Shown in pieces: positions 49,971-63,516 of a DNA stretch of 64,000 bases. The position numbers and the translations under genes were made by a program. Each line of letters starts with the position of its first letter. Position 1 is the first letter of the stretch. Where the stretch lies: contig NC_088788.1 in the NCBI RefSeq assembly GCF_949628265.1, positions 34,272,335-34,336,334 on the forward strand, read 5' to 3'. The stretch is from Cloeon dipterum (lineage: Eukaryota; Arthropoda; Insecta; Ephemeroptera; Baetidae). The notes beneath the pieces were generated by a model. That model was given only the letters and a program-made list of their open reading frames with translations, was not told the DNA's origin and did no database searches.

Positions 49971-50990
49971 ACATCTCAGCCAGCCGAGGCAGAGAGCGCA
50001 GCCGGCTCACAATCAGCCGATTCTTTTCTCGAGCCGAAATTTTTTACCGGTTCATCAGCCATTCCCAGCCAGAAATTGGATATCCTTCAGGTTATTCAAA
50101 AGATATCCATGGATATCCGGATAATATATACCATATTTCATTTGGGCCGCGCCAGCCAGTCAGCCACCCATAATTTTTTTCTGTATCATTTTTTAATTTT
50201 CACGTGCCCTAAATTAAATTTTTTCGTGCCGTTCTATTTCATGACTATTTTTCTGAAGTAGTTCGATTACGGTGTTTTTCGTGTTAGTTAGATAAGTTTT
50301 TTTTCTGAGTCGATATATATTTATAGTGTTGACTGTTGACTCATTAAAATATGTCAAATTAATCTAATTACAGCTACGAGTATATATGCTTATTTATATA
50401 CTACTCTTGTACAAAATCACAGAAAAAAATCTGCTAATTGTAAGCCATTAAATTGGTACTTCATCACAAGTCTTTTGGATAATTTTTAGAAATACTTCGT
50501 CGTTTTCTATCGTTTTTATTTCCACCGGTATAAGGCGTTGAAAAGTCTCGGGATCATTACAGCTGGACTTTGGGTAACGAGTGCAAAGAGCACGTCGCCA
50601 CAAAAAGATCATTGGGGGTCTGCGGTGTTTAACTGTATGACGCGTATTGGGCCCTTTTTTGGGCTTATCCCTGCCAAGGTAAATTTTGTTCTACTTTTGA
50701 CCAGATATTTCATATCCATTCTAGTATGCAAAATAATGAATAGACCGTCATAATCTCGAATTTCTTGAATGATGGTCGGCATGAGTCGAGGGCGGCGTTT
50801 TTCCTCCAGTATCTCACACCGGCCATTAATACCCTACATTTCCTTTTAGTGCAACAAATACATGCTTTAAGAATGGTGATCCACCCCATATGACTATCGA
50901 GTAAAGTATATGACTCTATGGGCATAGGCGAAATACTTGCCGTAGCACGTCTGTCGTTATACTTTGTCTCGTAGAATAATAAATATTTAT

Positions 50991-51048
50991 GTTACGCTTC
51001 GCAACTTTTGTTATTCGCTTCGCCACTTTTGTTACGATGCTTCGTTCC
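50991..51048. repeat. Tandem repeat, about 20-bp unit, nearly three copies
   Basis: Three successive imperfect units: GTTACGCTTCGCAACTTTT, GTTATTCGCTTCGCCACTTTT and GTTACGATGCTTCGTTCC. The words GCTTCG and ACTTTTGTTA recur. Confidence 0.65.
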
Positions 51049-52207
51049 AAAGTTTGTAACTTTATAATATGTAACACATACACCGACGGAATTTTGCCAG
51101 CCAGCCGTCGACGTCTGTATTCATGACGGTTTAGAGCCGGAAAGTCAGCAAAATGTGGGTGGCTCAGATGTCTACACTCATTGGATTCCATTGCAAAGAC
51201 GCATTCAACGTATTTTCAGCATCATTTGCTTTCTGCTCATTGTCAGATTTATTCCGTTAAGATTGTTGAGTATTTTAAATGTGGTACATTGTTAGCTAAT
51301 TACCCGCAAAATAAAAAATAATTGCAAACAGCACAGTTATTCTTATATTTCTTTTTAAGTTTAAAAAACAAACAAATATAAGCTAAACTTCATGAATTAA
51401 TAATTTTATCAATCGCAATGATGCGTGCAACATTATGCCTACAACAAGGATTTTCCAAGCTTTTGCAGTATCAACCCTCTTTAAAAAAATAATAATATTA
51501 ATTTCATCAGTAAAATAGCGCTCCATATCTCTAGCTTCTCAGTTTGTCTTGTAAATTTCGCAATGCATGCAACCAGCAGTGTTGAATTGCCACGTGTCTT
51601 GTGCGCATCGAGCATTGTTTTGCGAGTTGCAGCAGAGCTCACAATTTTTCAACTCGCGCGGAATGAAGAAAAACGCAGTGATCATTAGCATGAACACACT
51701 GCCCAGATCTGCGTGTGTTTATTTAAGCAAGTACGAATCACTCTCGCTTTTTCCAGCTCATCGTCTCTTTTATGATGACCTTCTGAGAGAGAAAGAGAGG
51801 GATTGACAGATGACACGTGCGCTCAACGCCGTTGTTGTATGTTGTTTCTTACACTCTGCGCAACAAACAGGCTGGATGGCTTGGCTCTGGGCTGGTGTCT
51901 CATTGCCGAAAGTTTGCGAAGATAGCAGCTGGGAAAGGAAACGCATAGCTGCATGTAATAATAATAATTTTTTATTTGTCTTTTGGCGTGTACATAATTT
52001 AACACAGTAAATGCTCCAAACTACATACATCAAATTGCAAATCAAACATTCAGTTACATTCATTCAAAAAGAAAAGATAATAGAAGTTGCTACAACTTCT
52101 GTACACCATAAAAATACTCTTCAGCACTATAAAACTGTTTTTTTTATGAACGAATTCACGCAGCATAGCAAACAAACTCCTTATAACGCGGCTCAAGAGG
52201 AAGAGAC

Positions 52208-53143
52208 TAGAGTGTATTTCAAGAACAAGACCAAAAAACAATACCGGATTTCCGGTATTGTTCTTGTTTTGCCGGATTTTTTTCAAAATTCAATACCAGA
52301 ACAATACTGTAAAAGGCAATACAAGAATACTGTTTTTTCCTGAACTCTTTATGGTGGTAGAAAAATTTTAATTGAAAAATTCTTTTGATTTTTTAAAAAT
52401 CTCTATTTTTTGTCGTGTGAATTTTTATTTTCAAAAAGTTTTTGCAATGCAGTGTGGTTTTTTCAGAAAAAATGCGTGTTTTGGCAAAGCCTGCACTCGT
52501 TTACCAAGAGACCAAAAATTTTAACTCATCGCAATGTTCCAAAATTTCTGACTATTTTGGCACGAAATATATGAATCGTTCGGGGTAAAGTTCCGAAAAA
52601 TGCTGATAAAACCAAATTTTTCCAGCTGTTTTTCCGCAAATTTTGCTTATTGCAAAATTGGTAAACCCCCTGATTGATTCCTTCCCTCCACGAACTGACA
52701 AACTGAGAATCTTTAGGCTTTAAATGCTGCACTTTGCCATTGCTGCCGATAAAACTGTCCCTCGTCCCGCTGAAGATTGTCCCTATCTTGAAATAAAAAA
52801 TTCGACCCATCCCTCAGGGACGGGACAGGAATCCCGTAATCCCTGTCCCTGGTCCCCTCTCTAGTTTCAATTTAAAAATATATTTAATCAAGCAAAATGA
52901 CAATTTTATTAAAATGCCAAAACAAGATTTTATAATATAAAACTTGAAAAAGTCTTTCAGAATAAAAATACCAAAAGCCATCATTTTTTCAAAAAACAAT
53001 ACTGAAACAAGATTTTTTATCAGAAAAACAATACAAGACAAGAAAATTTAAAATAATCCTTTTACAAACAATACCAGAACAATACCAGTTCCGTCAAGAA
53101 AAGTTCCAGACAATACAAAAGTTTGGTATTGAAATACACTCTA
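52208..53143. mobile_element. Inverted-repeat DNA element, about 936 bp, TA-flanked
   Basis: Perfect 15-bp inverted ends TAGAGTGTATTTCAA at both limits. If the outer TA is counted as a target duplication this fits Tc1/mariner-like elements. Just inside the left end is a perfect palindrome with 12-bp arms at 52237-52248 and 52251-52262 (AACAATACCGGA). The word ACAATACC recurs near both ends. The middle (about 52650-52860) is a GC-richer segment with repeated GTCCCT/GGGAC words, perhaps a nested insertion. No transposase frame is visible, so it is non-autonomous. Confidence 0.65.
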
Positions 53144-55248
53144 CCTTAAAACGCAGATGAAATCGAGATTTTTGAACGATAAATTTAAATTTGATTTTTT
53201 TAAAATTATATTTGCTGTGTATAACCATTTATATACATATATACCGTTTATTATTTTAATTGTTTGTATTAATTTTTACAAATATTTGCTGCTTTCTCTC
53301 TTGTTCTTTTTGTTGATCAAAGCTAAACTTAATGCACTCCATTTTATTGAGTTGTACAAATTCATTTCCAGCAACATTTCATAAAATTTCAAAAAGAAAT
53401 ATCGAATTATAGTAAATTTACGTTTGGAAAGTCACACGAATATATTTTTAAATTTAAGAAAAACTGAAAATGGCTTTTCTGTGTGGAAAATTTAATCTGG
53501 ATATTGCTAGTTTTTTTTTTGAGAAATTTTCAGATGGCATGTTATCGTAATGACACTGTCTTGAACATGTCATTTTATTTTTCCTCATAAAATTGTACAC
53601 TGCAGCCATCCGGATTTAAATTTTCACACAGAGTAAAACCATTCAGTTTTTCTTAAAATTTAAGATTAAAGTCGGATCGAACAATTCTTTTTGTTTTAAA
53701 ATCATACATAAATCAATCATAAAATTTTAATGTCTCTTTTTAGCAAGGTGATTAATTTGGTGATTAATAAAATACCTGTTCAAATTAAAAGGTATTATCC
53801 TCTGGTGTTCTTGAGTAATCGAGACTTTTACCGATTATTAATTAAAGCAGATTAACGATCATGCAGGATGAATATAGGTTTAAGTTGACGTGTATTATAT
53901 GTACAAATCAAATATTCTCAATATTAGTGCATTATGATTAACAAATTAATATCGTACCCACACCAGTATAAGTCTACACCAATATGATTATTGTCCTTAT
54001 AATCTGCAGAACCCTCTTTTACTGGTGCGTGCTGCGTGGGCCAATGGGACCTACCCCCTCCCCCCTTGGTGGGTGGCGTGACTCTTATATAGAATGGAGA
54101 CTTCGCGTTCGCACGCTTGAAGCAGAGTTAACACTACACAGCAGAAAGTGGACTGGATATGGACGAGGGCTGACGCACTGAGGCAGGTGGTTGAAACACA
54201 CACATTTGGATAGTTTTGGAGTTATTTTGTTTATGTTGTCATGTTTTGTTTGATTTGTCATTCTCTCCCATGGTTGCTACAAACAGTCTTGCTTGCTTCT
54301 TTCCACCCTATAAGCTGAAGTTGGTAGGCCACTAGGCCACTTCCTTTAAAGTTTGATTTGACCGGCGGATATAACTATAAAGTAAAAAACAAAGCGTTTG
54401 TCTAGATTGGATTGCTCCTTGCTGAGCTTACTGATACCTTTCGCACACAGGTAAAGGAAATAAAAACACGACAACAAAATATTATTACTTCAATTACCGT
54501 AAATTACATAAAGGCTGAAACACAAAAATTAGTTGGCCAATAATAGGTCACGGCACACAACTATACAAAATTTTGCCGATTTTGGTACTATTCTAGGTGC
54601 TGTAGGGTTGAAAAACTTTTAAAATTTGCATCTACTAGTTGTGGTGTCATCCACAAAAAGGAATTTTTGTACAGTCACAAAAACATATTTGACTTAATTT
54701 AAAGTATGGAATGTTAGTCTTTTTATTTAAAATTTAGAGAGCTATACAACATATGTTTTCTAACATGATTGGGAATGCTCTGATCGAGATCAATCGGAAA
54801 GTGTGAGTCTTTCTTTGGGGAGATGCGGAATTTCAGTTAAAATTGCGATTGCAAAATTCCTTTGAGAAAATCTTAATTTAAAATATTGCTAACTTTGAGG
54901 TCAATTTTCTCGAAAATGTAAAGTGCTTCGTATGCAATGTTTTTGATCCATAAGACTTAATCTGTATGCGTGTTAAAGGACTTTTTGGGGAAATCCACTA
55001 TGATTCCTCTTTAGTTATGTGCAAAAATATCCGCTGGCTGGACTTTCCTAACATGCGAAAAAGTCTAGATCCGCCTATTTTCCACTACATGAACGATATA
55101 TCAAAACTTATCCTTCATATTGATTTACGAAGATACGCGTTTGGCTAAATCTTGTAAATTTTGATTCAGGAAAATTAAAAATGTTTGACCAGTCTGAGAG
55201 TGAGCGATATCCTAACACTGACGACTGAAGTGCAGATAAAGCCTCAAC
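53144..55248. other. Upstream region of LRR paralogue A
   Basis: The first 800 bp is AT-rich with nothing recognised. From about 53990 it is alignable in blocks with 58620-60427 upstream of paralogue B: ATTTGGATAG, TGTTTATGTTGTCA, GTCTAGATTGGATTGCT/GTCTGGATTGGATTGCT, CAGGTAAAGGAAATAAAAAC, and CTAGTTGTGGTGTCATCCAC. These show the duplication included promoters. Confidence 0.6.
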
Positions 55249-57127
55249 ATGGTCCTGACCAGCACGTAAGAAATAAAAAATATCTTCTCTAACGAGGCAA
55301 ACCCTTATATTGCACAAAATTCAAGTGGATTGCTTTCCTAAATTAAAAAACCAAATTGACTCTACGTGTATCCCGTCTTGTGTCCCGAAAAGTTGCAATT
55401 TTATCATTGAGTGACACCAGTTGTAAAAAGGGAGCGTTGGATTCTAACTACATGCAGTGGTGTCCGAATAGAGCATTATATGCGTCTGTTATGATTCTAA
55501 TAAATATTTGTAACAAAAAATAATTTCAAATCACTTGATTCCTTTGGTCTTTACTATAATGTCTTAAATTTCAGGTTCAGAATTGTGCAGCAAAGAAGGC
55601 GAAGACAGCTAGGACCAATCTCTTTGAGAGACCAGTGCATCCGAATCGTTCTGAACAATAAAGCCTTCTATGTCAACTATCACATTACAAATGGCATCAA
55701 CCCTTTTGCAGAATTACGTATGCTAAACAATATTGCAACCATAATTTCTATACAATCGCATTTCTAGCTGACTGTTTGATAAATGAACTTCGAGAAAAAG
55801 AAATCGGAAACATCTACACTTCTGAATATGAACTGCAGCATCTCTTCATCAATCCTAGAATGAAAAGTATAGAGATAGCTTCGAAGCTTGACTCTCCCAG
55901 CTTCAAAAAGATATGGGATGCATTAAATGATAATAAACCACCTTTGGAAATCTTCATTTGGGAGCGATGGCCCATTCTGTTTGACCAACGTGTAACCTTT
56001 GATGCTGTGATGTCGTATGGAGGTCTCAAAATCCTTTCGCTAACCCAATATCCACAGAACGATGGTCATTTAGAAGAAATTGCATCAAAGCTAAAGTCTC
56101 TAAGGTTTGCATTGGATGAATTTATTAATTTAAAATAAGCAAATATGATTATTGCAGGGTTCTCAAAATAGGACTAGAAGAGAGAAATGTCACCATGAGA
56201 GGTCTGACGGCGCTTTCAAAACTTGAAAATCTGCAAGATTTTCAGTTCAATGAATACGATCGTGAGCCAAATGATCATCCAGTGTACCAAGAGATCTTCA
56301 ACCAGTGCCTGCATCTGATGCCAAAACTTCACACCATTGGTACTTCTGTATTCATTGCCATAAATCATGTTCTAGGTTACCCCATTGACCGACCCATCAG
56401 CTCAATTCTTGAATTGAACCTGAAGCAAATATTGCTGAAAAACTGTGGCACAATCCCTCCAAACATTCGCTTGCCACAATTGAAGGAACTGTATCTCATG
56501 CACCCGATTGAGAACATAAATGCTGATGAGCGATTCTCAAACGTAACTGTGCTTGGAATGTACAAGATCAGCCTTAGATCTATGTTTCGGGCTATACAAT
56601 TGATTGGAAAAAATATTGAAAAGCTCGTCATCTCTCATATTGTGGAGAGTATTAATTTGGGTGAGGTGTTCCGATCGTGTCCAAATCTGAAGGAATTTGA
56701 AATGCCTGAGAGCCCTGCGAAGTTTATCATGACGGGCCCGTTTCTTCCTTTTGTTCAACAATTAGAAAACTTGAGCATCGATTTGGTAAGTCCCCACAAA
56801 TCTAGTTTTCCTAAAGGCATGTTGGCCTACCTGCTGAAAGCCCCAGCCCTGAAAAAAGTTGCGTTTAACTGCTTGTATGTGACGCAAGAAGAGACAAACT
56901 CGATTGTCAAAGGTTTGGAACGTGGAACCATGCTGCAAAACCTTGAGTCTTTTCAGTACTTCAATTACACTGCTTGTGACAATGATGATCCAAGCAACTT
57001 AACTGCTGCTGAGAATGTTTCTGACGAAGAATTTTTCAATCCGGTTTTGAGAGGCCGATTTGATGTGTTGTTTAAAAAACTAGCTTTGCACTGCCCGGAA
57101 TTCGTGAATCTAGTTGAAAACAACTAA
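55249..57127 (+). CDS. F-box/leucine-rich-repeat-like protein, paralogue A
   Basis: Four exons: 55249-55265, 55575-55717, 55768-56104 and 56158-57127, giving 488 aa. The start exon codes MVLTS plus two bases. Residues about 15-70 (PISLRDQCIRIVLNNKAFYV, then FAELPDCLINELREKEI) form an F-box-like helical N-terminus. The rest has irregular LRR-like strands (LKILSLTQYP; LKELYLMHPIENI; LEKLVISHI-type; LKEFEMPESP; LENLSIDLV) as in insect F-box/LRR families. Family role: substrate choosers of SCF ubiquitin ligases, or diverged relatives without that job; neither is shown. Introns 2 and 3 are 50 and 53 nt. It is a tandem copy of paralogue B; both are intact. AATAAA-like signals lie near 57590. Confidence 0.75.
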
Positions 57128-60100
57128 TAGGTCTTTTAAGCGATGTAATTTTATACTTAATGGGCTTCATCAGAGTTTTGTCCAAAAGTTAGCAAACTGA
57201 CTGAAACTACTAAAATAACTGGTGAACATATCGAACATATAATACTTGGACAACAGGTATATTATATAGGTCTCCCTCTCGAAATCTACTATTGTAATAT
57301 ATTTTATGGTCCTTATTTTAATGCATATAATTAAGAGGTCTCAAAGAGCCGATCATACAGATAAAAATAATTAATTATTTTAAAAAATTTCCTCACAATG
57401 TAATTGTTAAAGATATAGTTCATCTCTAAAGACAAAGCAGCTTTTAGTTTTGCACCACCAACATGATCTAGACGATTTTTGTCTGATTATGCGATAGTTT
57501 TGTATGTGATTTATGTTTTTCACCTTAAAAAGGTATTTATACTTAACGTATCTTATAAGAGCCTACCTTTGTCAATATTCCACTTAACAAATAAAATAAA
57601 GGAATATCTGAATTGTCATATTGGTGTAATATAAAAAATAATATATTGCCTCGCAAAGTTACGTTCGAATATAAATATGCCTAAAATAACAGGTAATAAA
57701 TGCAAATTTTTTACTAGACAAGTTCTTAATTTAACTCAACAACATGTATCCAGCAAATTGATATATATGTTACTGAATTGGTTTGACAAATTTGGGTTCA
57801 TCATTTCAAAGCATTTTTGCTTTACATTGAAAATCAGGGCAATTTTTTTTTTAATTTTTATTAAAATGCATAAATATTATACTATATATGAGTGAACTTT
57901 TCTGCATTATCTTTAATGTTTTTTTTTACTTTTTGTGTTATGATTTGACTGATTTGTAAATTGCCAGATTGTGATAAAGGAACTTTAATTTCTGTTTACT
58001 GATGTACAAAACAAAAATAAATAATTTAATCTAATCTGGTGGTCTACACAAATAAAATTCTGTTATATCCCAAATATCTACTCAGGTATTTCATGAATGT
58101 GAGCACGCAGAGAGTGCAAAGTATGAAATAAATTAGTCTATCTCTAGCAGTCAAACTGAGCAGTTCTTTCCTTTCTCCTTCCCGGCCACCCCGCAACAAC
58201 ATACATTTCAAATTCCACTACTCTCGTTCATTCTTGTTAGAACTAAAGCTGTTTGTTTGGTTTATTAATCACTTTTACTCAATCAATCTGATAAATAGAT
58301 CAATATATAATAGTATCTAAAAAATGAATAAATATATTATTCGTTATCTCATTATCATACATACATCAGAGCAATATCTCATTAACTTCTGCATCTTCAA
58401 CTCAGCCGGAATAGCTAAAAACATCATTTTTTATGTCCTGGTGCCGGTAAAATTGCGGGTATTTAGCTTAACAAAACTAACGTCATTTAATTTAAATATA
58501 CATATCGAAGTAAAAACTTAATTTTAATGAACCTTACTGCAGTTTCCTCGGTGTGTAGCATATTTACCCGTCATTCTACAGTAAAATTGTCCTAATCTAC
58601 TGGAAGAGCCCTATTTCAGTTGCGTGTGGGTGTGGGGCAGTGTGGGGTGGGCCCTTGCCCCTGGCAGTCCTGGCAATATCTCTGTTTACTGTTTATGTAT
58701 CCCCTTCCCCGGATGAGAACATCTGCGCGGTGCGCCGGCCGGCTAGCGGAGAACAGAGAGTTCACTAGTTCACATCACAGCAGCATGCAGTGGTATACTC
58801 GCTATAAACTCTCTGGTAAATGCTGTAGAGGGCCAAAAGTGGGATGGGCGAGGGGGCTGAGGCGGCTGAAGCAGTTGTTGGTCGGTATCAGTTTTTATAC
58901 ACTCACATTTGGATAGGTGGAGTTATTGTTTATGTTGTCACCCTCCCCCACGGGTGCTACACACTGTCTTGTCTGCTTTCTGTTTGCTTCGTTCCACCCT
59001 TGACCCTTGGTCGAAGTTCGCTTCTTCCTGGAAAGCTTGATTTTACCGGATTTCAATAATAAAATACAAGTTTGTCTGGATTGGATTGCTGCTTGAGCTA
59101 GTTACGTTTCGCTGACAGGTAAAGGAAATAAAAACAAATTGAGTGGCACCACAACACCAAAACACATTAATACATATTCGTACTTAAATTACATGGGTGC
59201 AAATAGGGGCCGAAACACGTTTACATTGGTTGCGAATAGGTCACGGTAGACACAAGCACACCATTTTTTGCCGATTTTGGTACTACATTATCGGGGGCTG
59301 CAATGTTTTCTCTTAATCCACTCTTCACCAAAATTCGGTATACCTTTAAATACGTTTATATATAACTAAGAAATTTTTTTAGCGAGGAGCTGTTTCAAAG
59401 ACAAACCACGCGATGACTGCTCGTGTTTGCATTGCATTATTATGAAATTTATTGTAACCAAAAAGTTGCCAGTCTGGAATTAGAAATAAAGGAACAAAAT
59501 TAATTAGCTCGGCTAAACACTTTATGTATCAACTGCTCATCCACATTATTTTCCTGCTCAAGGGACTGGGATTAAATTTTATAAATACTTTAGAAAAGTT
59601 TTTATTGAATACAAACTATAAACTATGCATGCGCACCTAATTTCAGTGCGTGACCGTGTCACACTCGTACCTAATTTAAGGTGAGCTATGCTGCCCCATT
59701 TCAGGCCATAATTTACGTTCGTATTGTGAGTTCTAAAAAATGCTAGTTGGCAGCCAACAACATTAATTTTATTAATTTTTAAATAATGTCGTTTATGCCA
59801 TGCGAAATGGCCGCATTTTGAGGAATGTCGATTTAGACTTTTTCGCCAACGGCTTGGCCACCGTGCAATTTTAAAAGGCCAAAAAACTTACTATAACGTT
59901 TCTATGCATGAATCTACATATTATGGACGTATATCTATCTACAATTTTTTACAATGGTAAAACATCGTTTCTGTCGATTTTTGGACGCATCCATTTTTAA
60001 AAACATTTTGAAATTTGAGAATGCGTTTACTAGTTGTGGTGTCATCCACAACATTTTTGCGAGTTTTTAAGTCTTTAAAAATATCGTGGATATTGGTAAT

Positions 60101-60427
60101 TTCATTGAAAATGTGGATTATGGATTGTGGATGTTGCTAAGCTTCAGCATCATTTAAGAAAGGCCCATCATGACAAATCTGTAAATAATTTAACTATTGG
60201 CAAAAGGGTCCGTTGGCTGGACTTTCCTTTTATGTGACAAAGTCTAATTCCGCCAATTTGCCACTTCATAAACGATATCAAACCTCGTCCCTCATATTTA
60301 TTTACTAAGAAACGTTCGGCTAATCTTTTGAATTTTGTCTTAGGAAATGAATGTTAGACCAGTCTGAGCGATTAGATCAGATCAGATGTCCTAACACTGA
60401 CAACTGAAGAGCAGAAGTAGCCTCAAC
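57128..60427. other. Spacer between LRR paralogues, with duplicated promoter of B
   Basis: 57128-58600 is AT-rich and holds the 3' UTR of paralogue A (AATAAA near 57590 and 58015). 58620-60427 is the 5' region of paralogue B and aligns in blocks with 53990-55248, but with many differences and length changes. No other gene recognised. Confidence 0.6.
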
Positions 60428-62313
60428 ATGGTCCTGAGCAGCACGTAAGCAAAAAATAAGCTTCTCTAACGAGACACAAAACCGTATATTAAACCCCACC
60501 AAAATCAAGAGGATTGCTTTCCTAAATTAAAAAGCCACATTGAGTCTACGTGTGCCACGTTTTGCACGTGTCCCGAAAAGTTGCAATTTCATTATTGAGT
60601 AACACCATCGTTGTAAAAAGGGAGTGTTGGATTCTAACCACATGCAGCGTCCAACTGGAGCATGTTTGTTCTGTTCTGATTCTAAAAAATATGTATAACA
60701 AAAATTCATTTCAAATCACTGATTTTTCTCTTCATTTCTATAATGTCTTAAATTTCAGGTTCAGAATTGTGCAGCAAAGAAGGCGAAGACAGCTAGGACC
60801 AATCTCTTTGAGAGACCAGTGCATCCGAATCGTTCTGAACAATAAAGCCTTCTATGTCAACTATCACATTACAAATGGCATCAACCCTTTTGCAGAATTA
60901 CGTATGCTAAACAATATTGCAACCATAATTTCTATACAATCGCATTTCTAGCTGACTTTTTGATAAATGAACTTCGAGAAAAAGAAATCGGAAACATCTA
61001 CACTTCTGAATATGAACTGCAGCATCTCTTCATCAATCCTAGAATGAAAAGTATAGAGATAGCTTCGAAGCTTGACTCTCCCAGCTTCAAAAAGATATGG
61101 GATGCATTAAATGATAATAAACCACCTTTGGAAACCTTCATTTGGGAGCGATGGCCCATTCTGTTTGACCAACGTGTAACCTTTGATGCTGTGATGTCGT
61201 ATGGAGGTCTCAAAATCCTTTCGCTAACCCAATTTCCACAGAACGATGGTCATTTAGAAGAAATTGCATCAAAGCTAAAGTCTCTAAGGTTTGCATTGGA
61301 TGAATTTTTTTTAATTTAAAGTAAGCAAATATGATTATTGCAGGGTTCTCAAAATAGGACTAGAAGAGAGAAATGTCACCTTGAGAGGTCTGACGGCGCT
61401 TTCAAAACTTGAAAATCTGCAAGATTTTCAGTTCAATGAATACGATCGTGAGCCAAATGATCATCCAGTGTACCAAGAGATCTTCAACCAGTGCCTGCAT
61501 CTGATGCCAAAACTTCACACCATTGGTACTTCTGTATTCATTGCCATAAATCATGTTCTAGGTTACCCCATTGACCGACCCATCAGCTCAATTCTTGAAT
61601 TGAACCTGAAGCAAATATTGCTGAAAAACTGTGGCACAATCCCTCCAAACATTCGCTTGCCACAATTGAAGGAACTGTATCTCATGCACCCGATTGAGAA
61701 CATAAATGCTGATGAGCGATTCTCAAACGTAACTGTGCTTGGAATGTACAAGATCAGCCTTAGATCTATGTTTCGGGCTATACAATTGATTGGAAAAAAT
61801 ATTGAAAAGCTCGTCATCTCTCATATTGTGGAGAATATTAATTTGGGTGAGGTGTTCCGATTGTGTCCAAATCTGAAGGAATTTGAAATGCCTGAGAGCC
61901 CTGAGCAGTTTATCATGACGGGCCCGTTTCTTCCTTTTGTTCAACAATTAGAAAACTTGAGCATCGATTTGGTAAGTCCCCACAATTCTAGTTTCCCTGA
62001 TGGCATGCTGGCGCACTTGCTGAAAGCTCCAGCCCTAAAAAAAGTTGCGTTTAACTGCTTGTATGTGACGCAAGAAGAGACAAACTCGATTGTCAAAGGT
62101 GTGGAAGAAGGAACCATGCTGCAAAACCTCGAGTCTTTTCAGTACTTCAATTACACTGCTTGTGACAATGATGATCCAAGCAACTTAGCTGCCGCTGAGA
62201 ATGTTTCTGACGAAGAATTTTTCAATCCGATTTTGAGAGGCCGCTTTGATGTGTTGTTTAAAAAATTGGCTCTGCACTGTCCGAAGTTCGTGAATTTAGT
62301 TGAAAACAACTAA
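60428..62313 (+). CDS. F-box/leucine-rich-repeat-like protein, paralogue B
   Basis: Four exons: 60428-60444, 60759-60901, 60952-61288 and 61344-62313, giving 488 aa, the same length and exon phases as paralogue A. The start exon codes MVLSS plus two bases. From just before exon 2 to about 61965 the DNA differs from paralogue A at only around ten positions, introns included. Beyond that the last 350 coding bases and the 3' UTR diverge more, with changes such as PAKF to PEQF and KGLERG to KGVEEG. No disabling change is seen. Function as for paralogue A. Downstream AATAAA near 62519. Confidence 0.75.
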
Positions 62314-63516
62314 GATGCCTTTCTACCTTGTAATTTTAGGCTGAATTTTGGCCCAAAAGTTAGCAAGCTGGCTGAGAATTCCAAAACATCTTATTGATTT
62401 TTTTTTTTATGTATGGTCCTATCTTAGTTGTAATGCATTAATTATTAAGAGGCCTTATAAAGTGCCGATCATAAATATTTATTTTGTAAGCTTTTTCTGA
62501 CAATATAATTGTTATAAAGAAATAAACGGTGCTGTAATTTAGTAAATTAAAACTATTGCCTCGCAATGTTACGTGTTCAAGTGTATGCCTTAACTGTTAA
62601 TAAATGCAAACTTTATTCTAGACAATTTCTCATTTAACTCATCATAATTTATTCAGGAAGATTCAGATATCGTGTATGTACTGAATGATAGAACAAAATT
62701 TTGGTTCACATAGATTCAAAAGCTTTATGTTACACTTTTAATAATTCATTTAAGATCGTTTAAGATGACATTTTTAAAATTTTAATGCATTTTAAATTAT
62801 TAAGGAAGTGTTCTAGATATCTAGCGAGGATCTACTAAAATATGGTTCCTTTATATTAATTTTATTTTATTGTTTCGTTCGTAAAATCCAAACTTAAAAG
62901 TATTACTTATATTCAAAGCTCATTGTGATTTCCAACAATTTCGCAGAGAGCTTATTTAAACAATCACGGGAAATTGCTCAATTTTCATGCAGTTGGTTTT
63001 ATTTTACAATACATATTTAATTTCAATTATTTTAACGAAATCTGTCAATTAAATCGATATTATTTATGTTATTTATATAAAAAATTGAAAAAATTAGAAA
63101 TTATGCAATACATATACATACAAAATGTAAAGGTCAGGTTATACAGATGATAAAGGGTTACAAAGCTATCGAAAAATCGATAAAAACAGACCGTAGACAT
63201 CGCGAACTTCTATGAAAATGATCACTTTTTTACGTTATTTTATCTCATTTCCAAAAAATTTTATGGTTACATCGGTTACATCATTATTTCAGTGCCTTTG
63301 GGTTTGGGTTGCTCCCTGTGATTTTGGCGCTTATAATCTTTGAAAAGAATAAAGATGGCAGCACCAAATAACAAAGTAGAGCTGTGCTTGCCGTGCTGCC
63401 GCCGACGCCCCTGCCATTTCCGGCAACTCACGAAAACGTGTCTGCTTACCGACTGACCGATTGTGAGTTACAAAGTTGACCGTGTTTCCGTGAAAGTTAG
63501 GAATTTGTGGGGCAAG
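62314..63516. other. Intergenic region and eIF3d promoter
   Basis: AT-rich 3' region of paralogue B, then from about 63340 a GC-richer stretch leading into eIF3d, likely its promoter and 5' UTR. No other gene recognised. Confidence 0.55.

Larger units (their letters stand above)
49222..52207. other. Gene-poor repeat-rich region
   Basis: Beyond the promoter-like block, no gene is recognised. It holds CCAGCCAG-rich sequence at 49970-50165 reminiscent of the GGTCTCAG repeat ends, a short tandem array at 50991-51048, and AT-rich filler. The short frames here (about 60-110 codons) have no family features. Confidence 0.45.

Noticed and set aside
52011-52343. 110-codon forward frame at the left end of the 936-bp element
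   Set aside because: It runs from AT-rich flank into the inverted-repeat palindrome; no transposase signature.
58620-59059. Forward frames upstream of LRR paralogue B
   Set aside because: The aligned region of paralogue A does not keep these frames open, so they are not conserved coding sequence.
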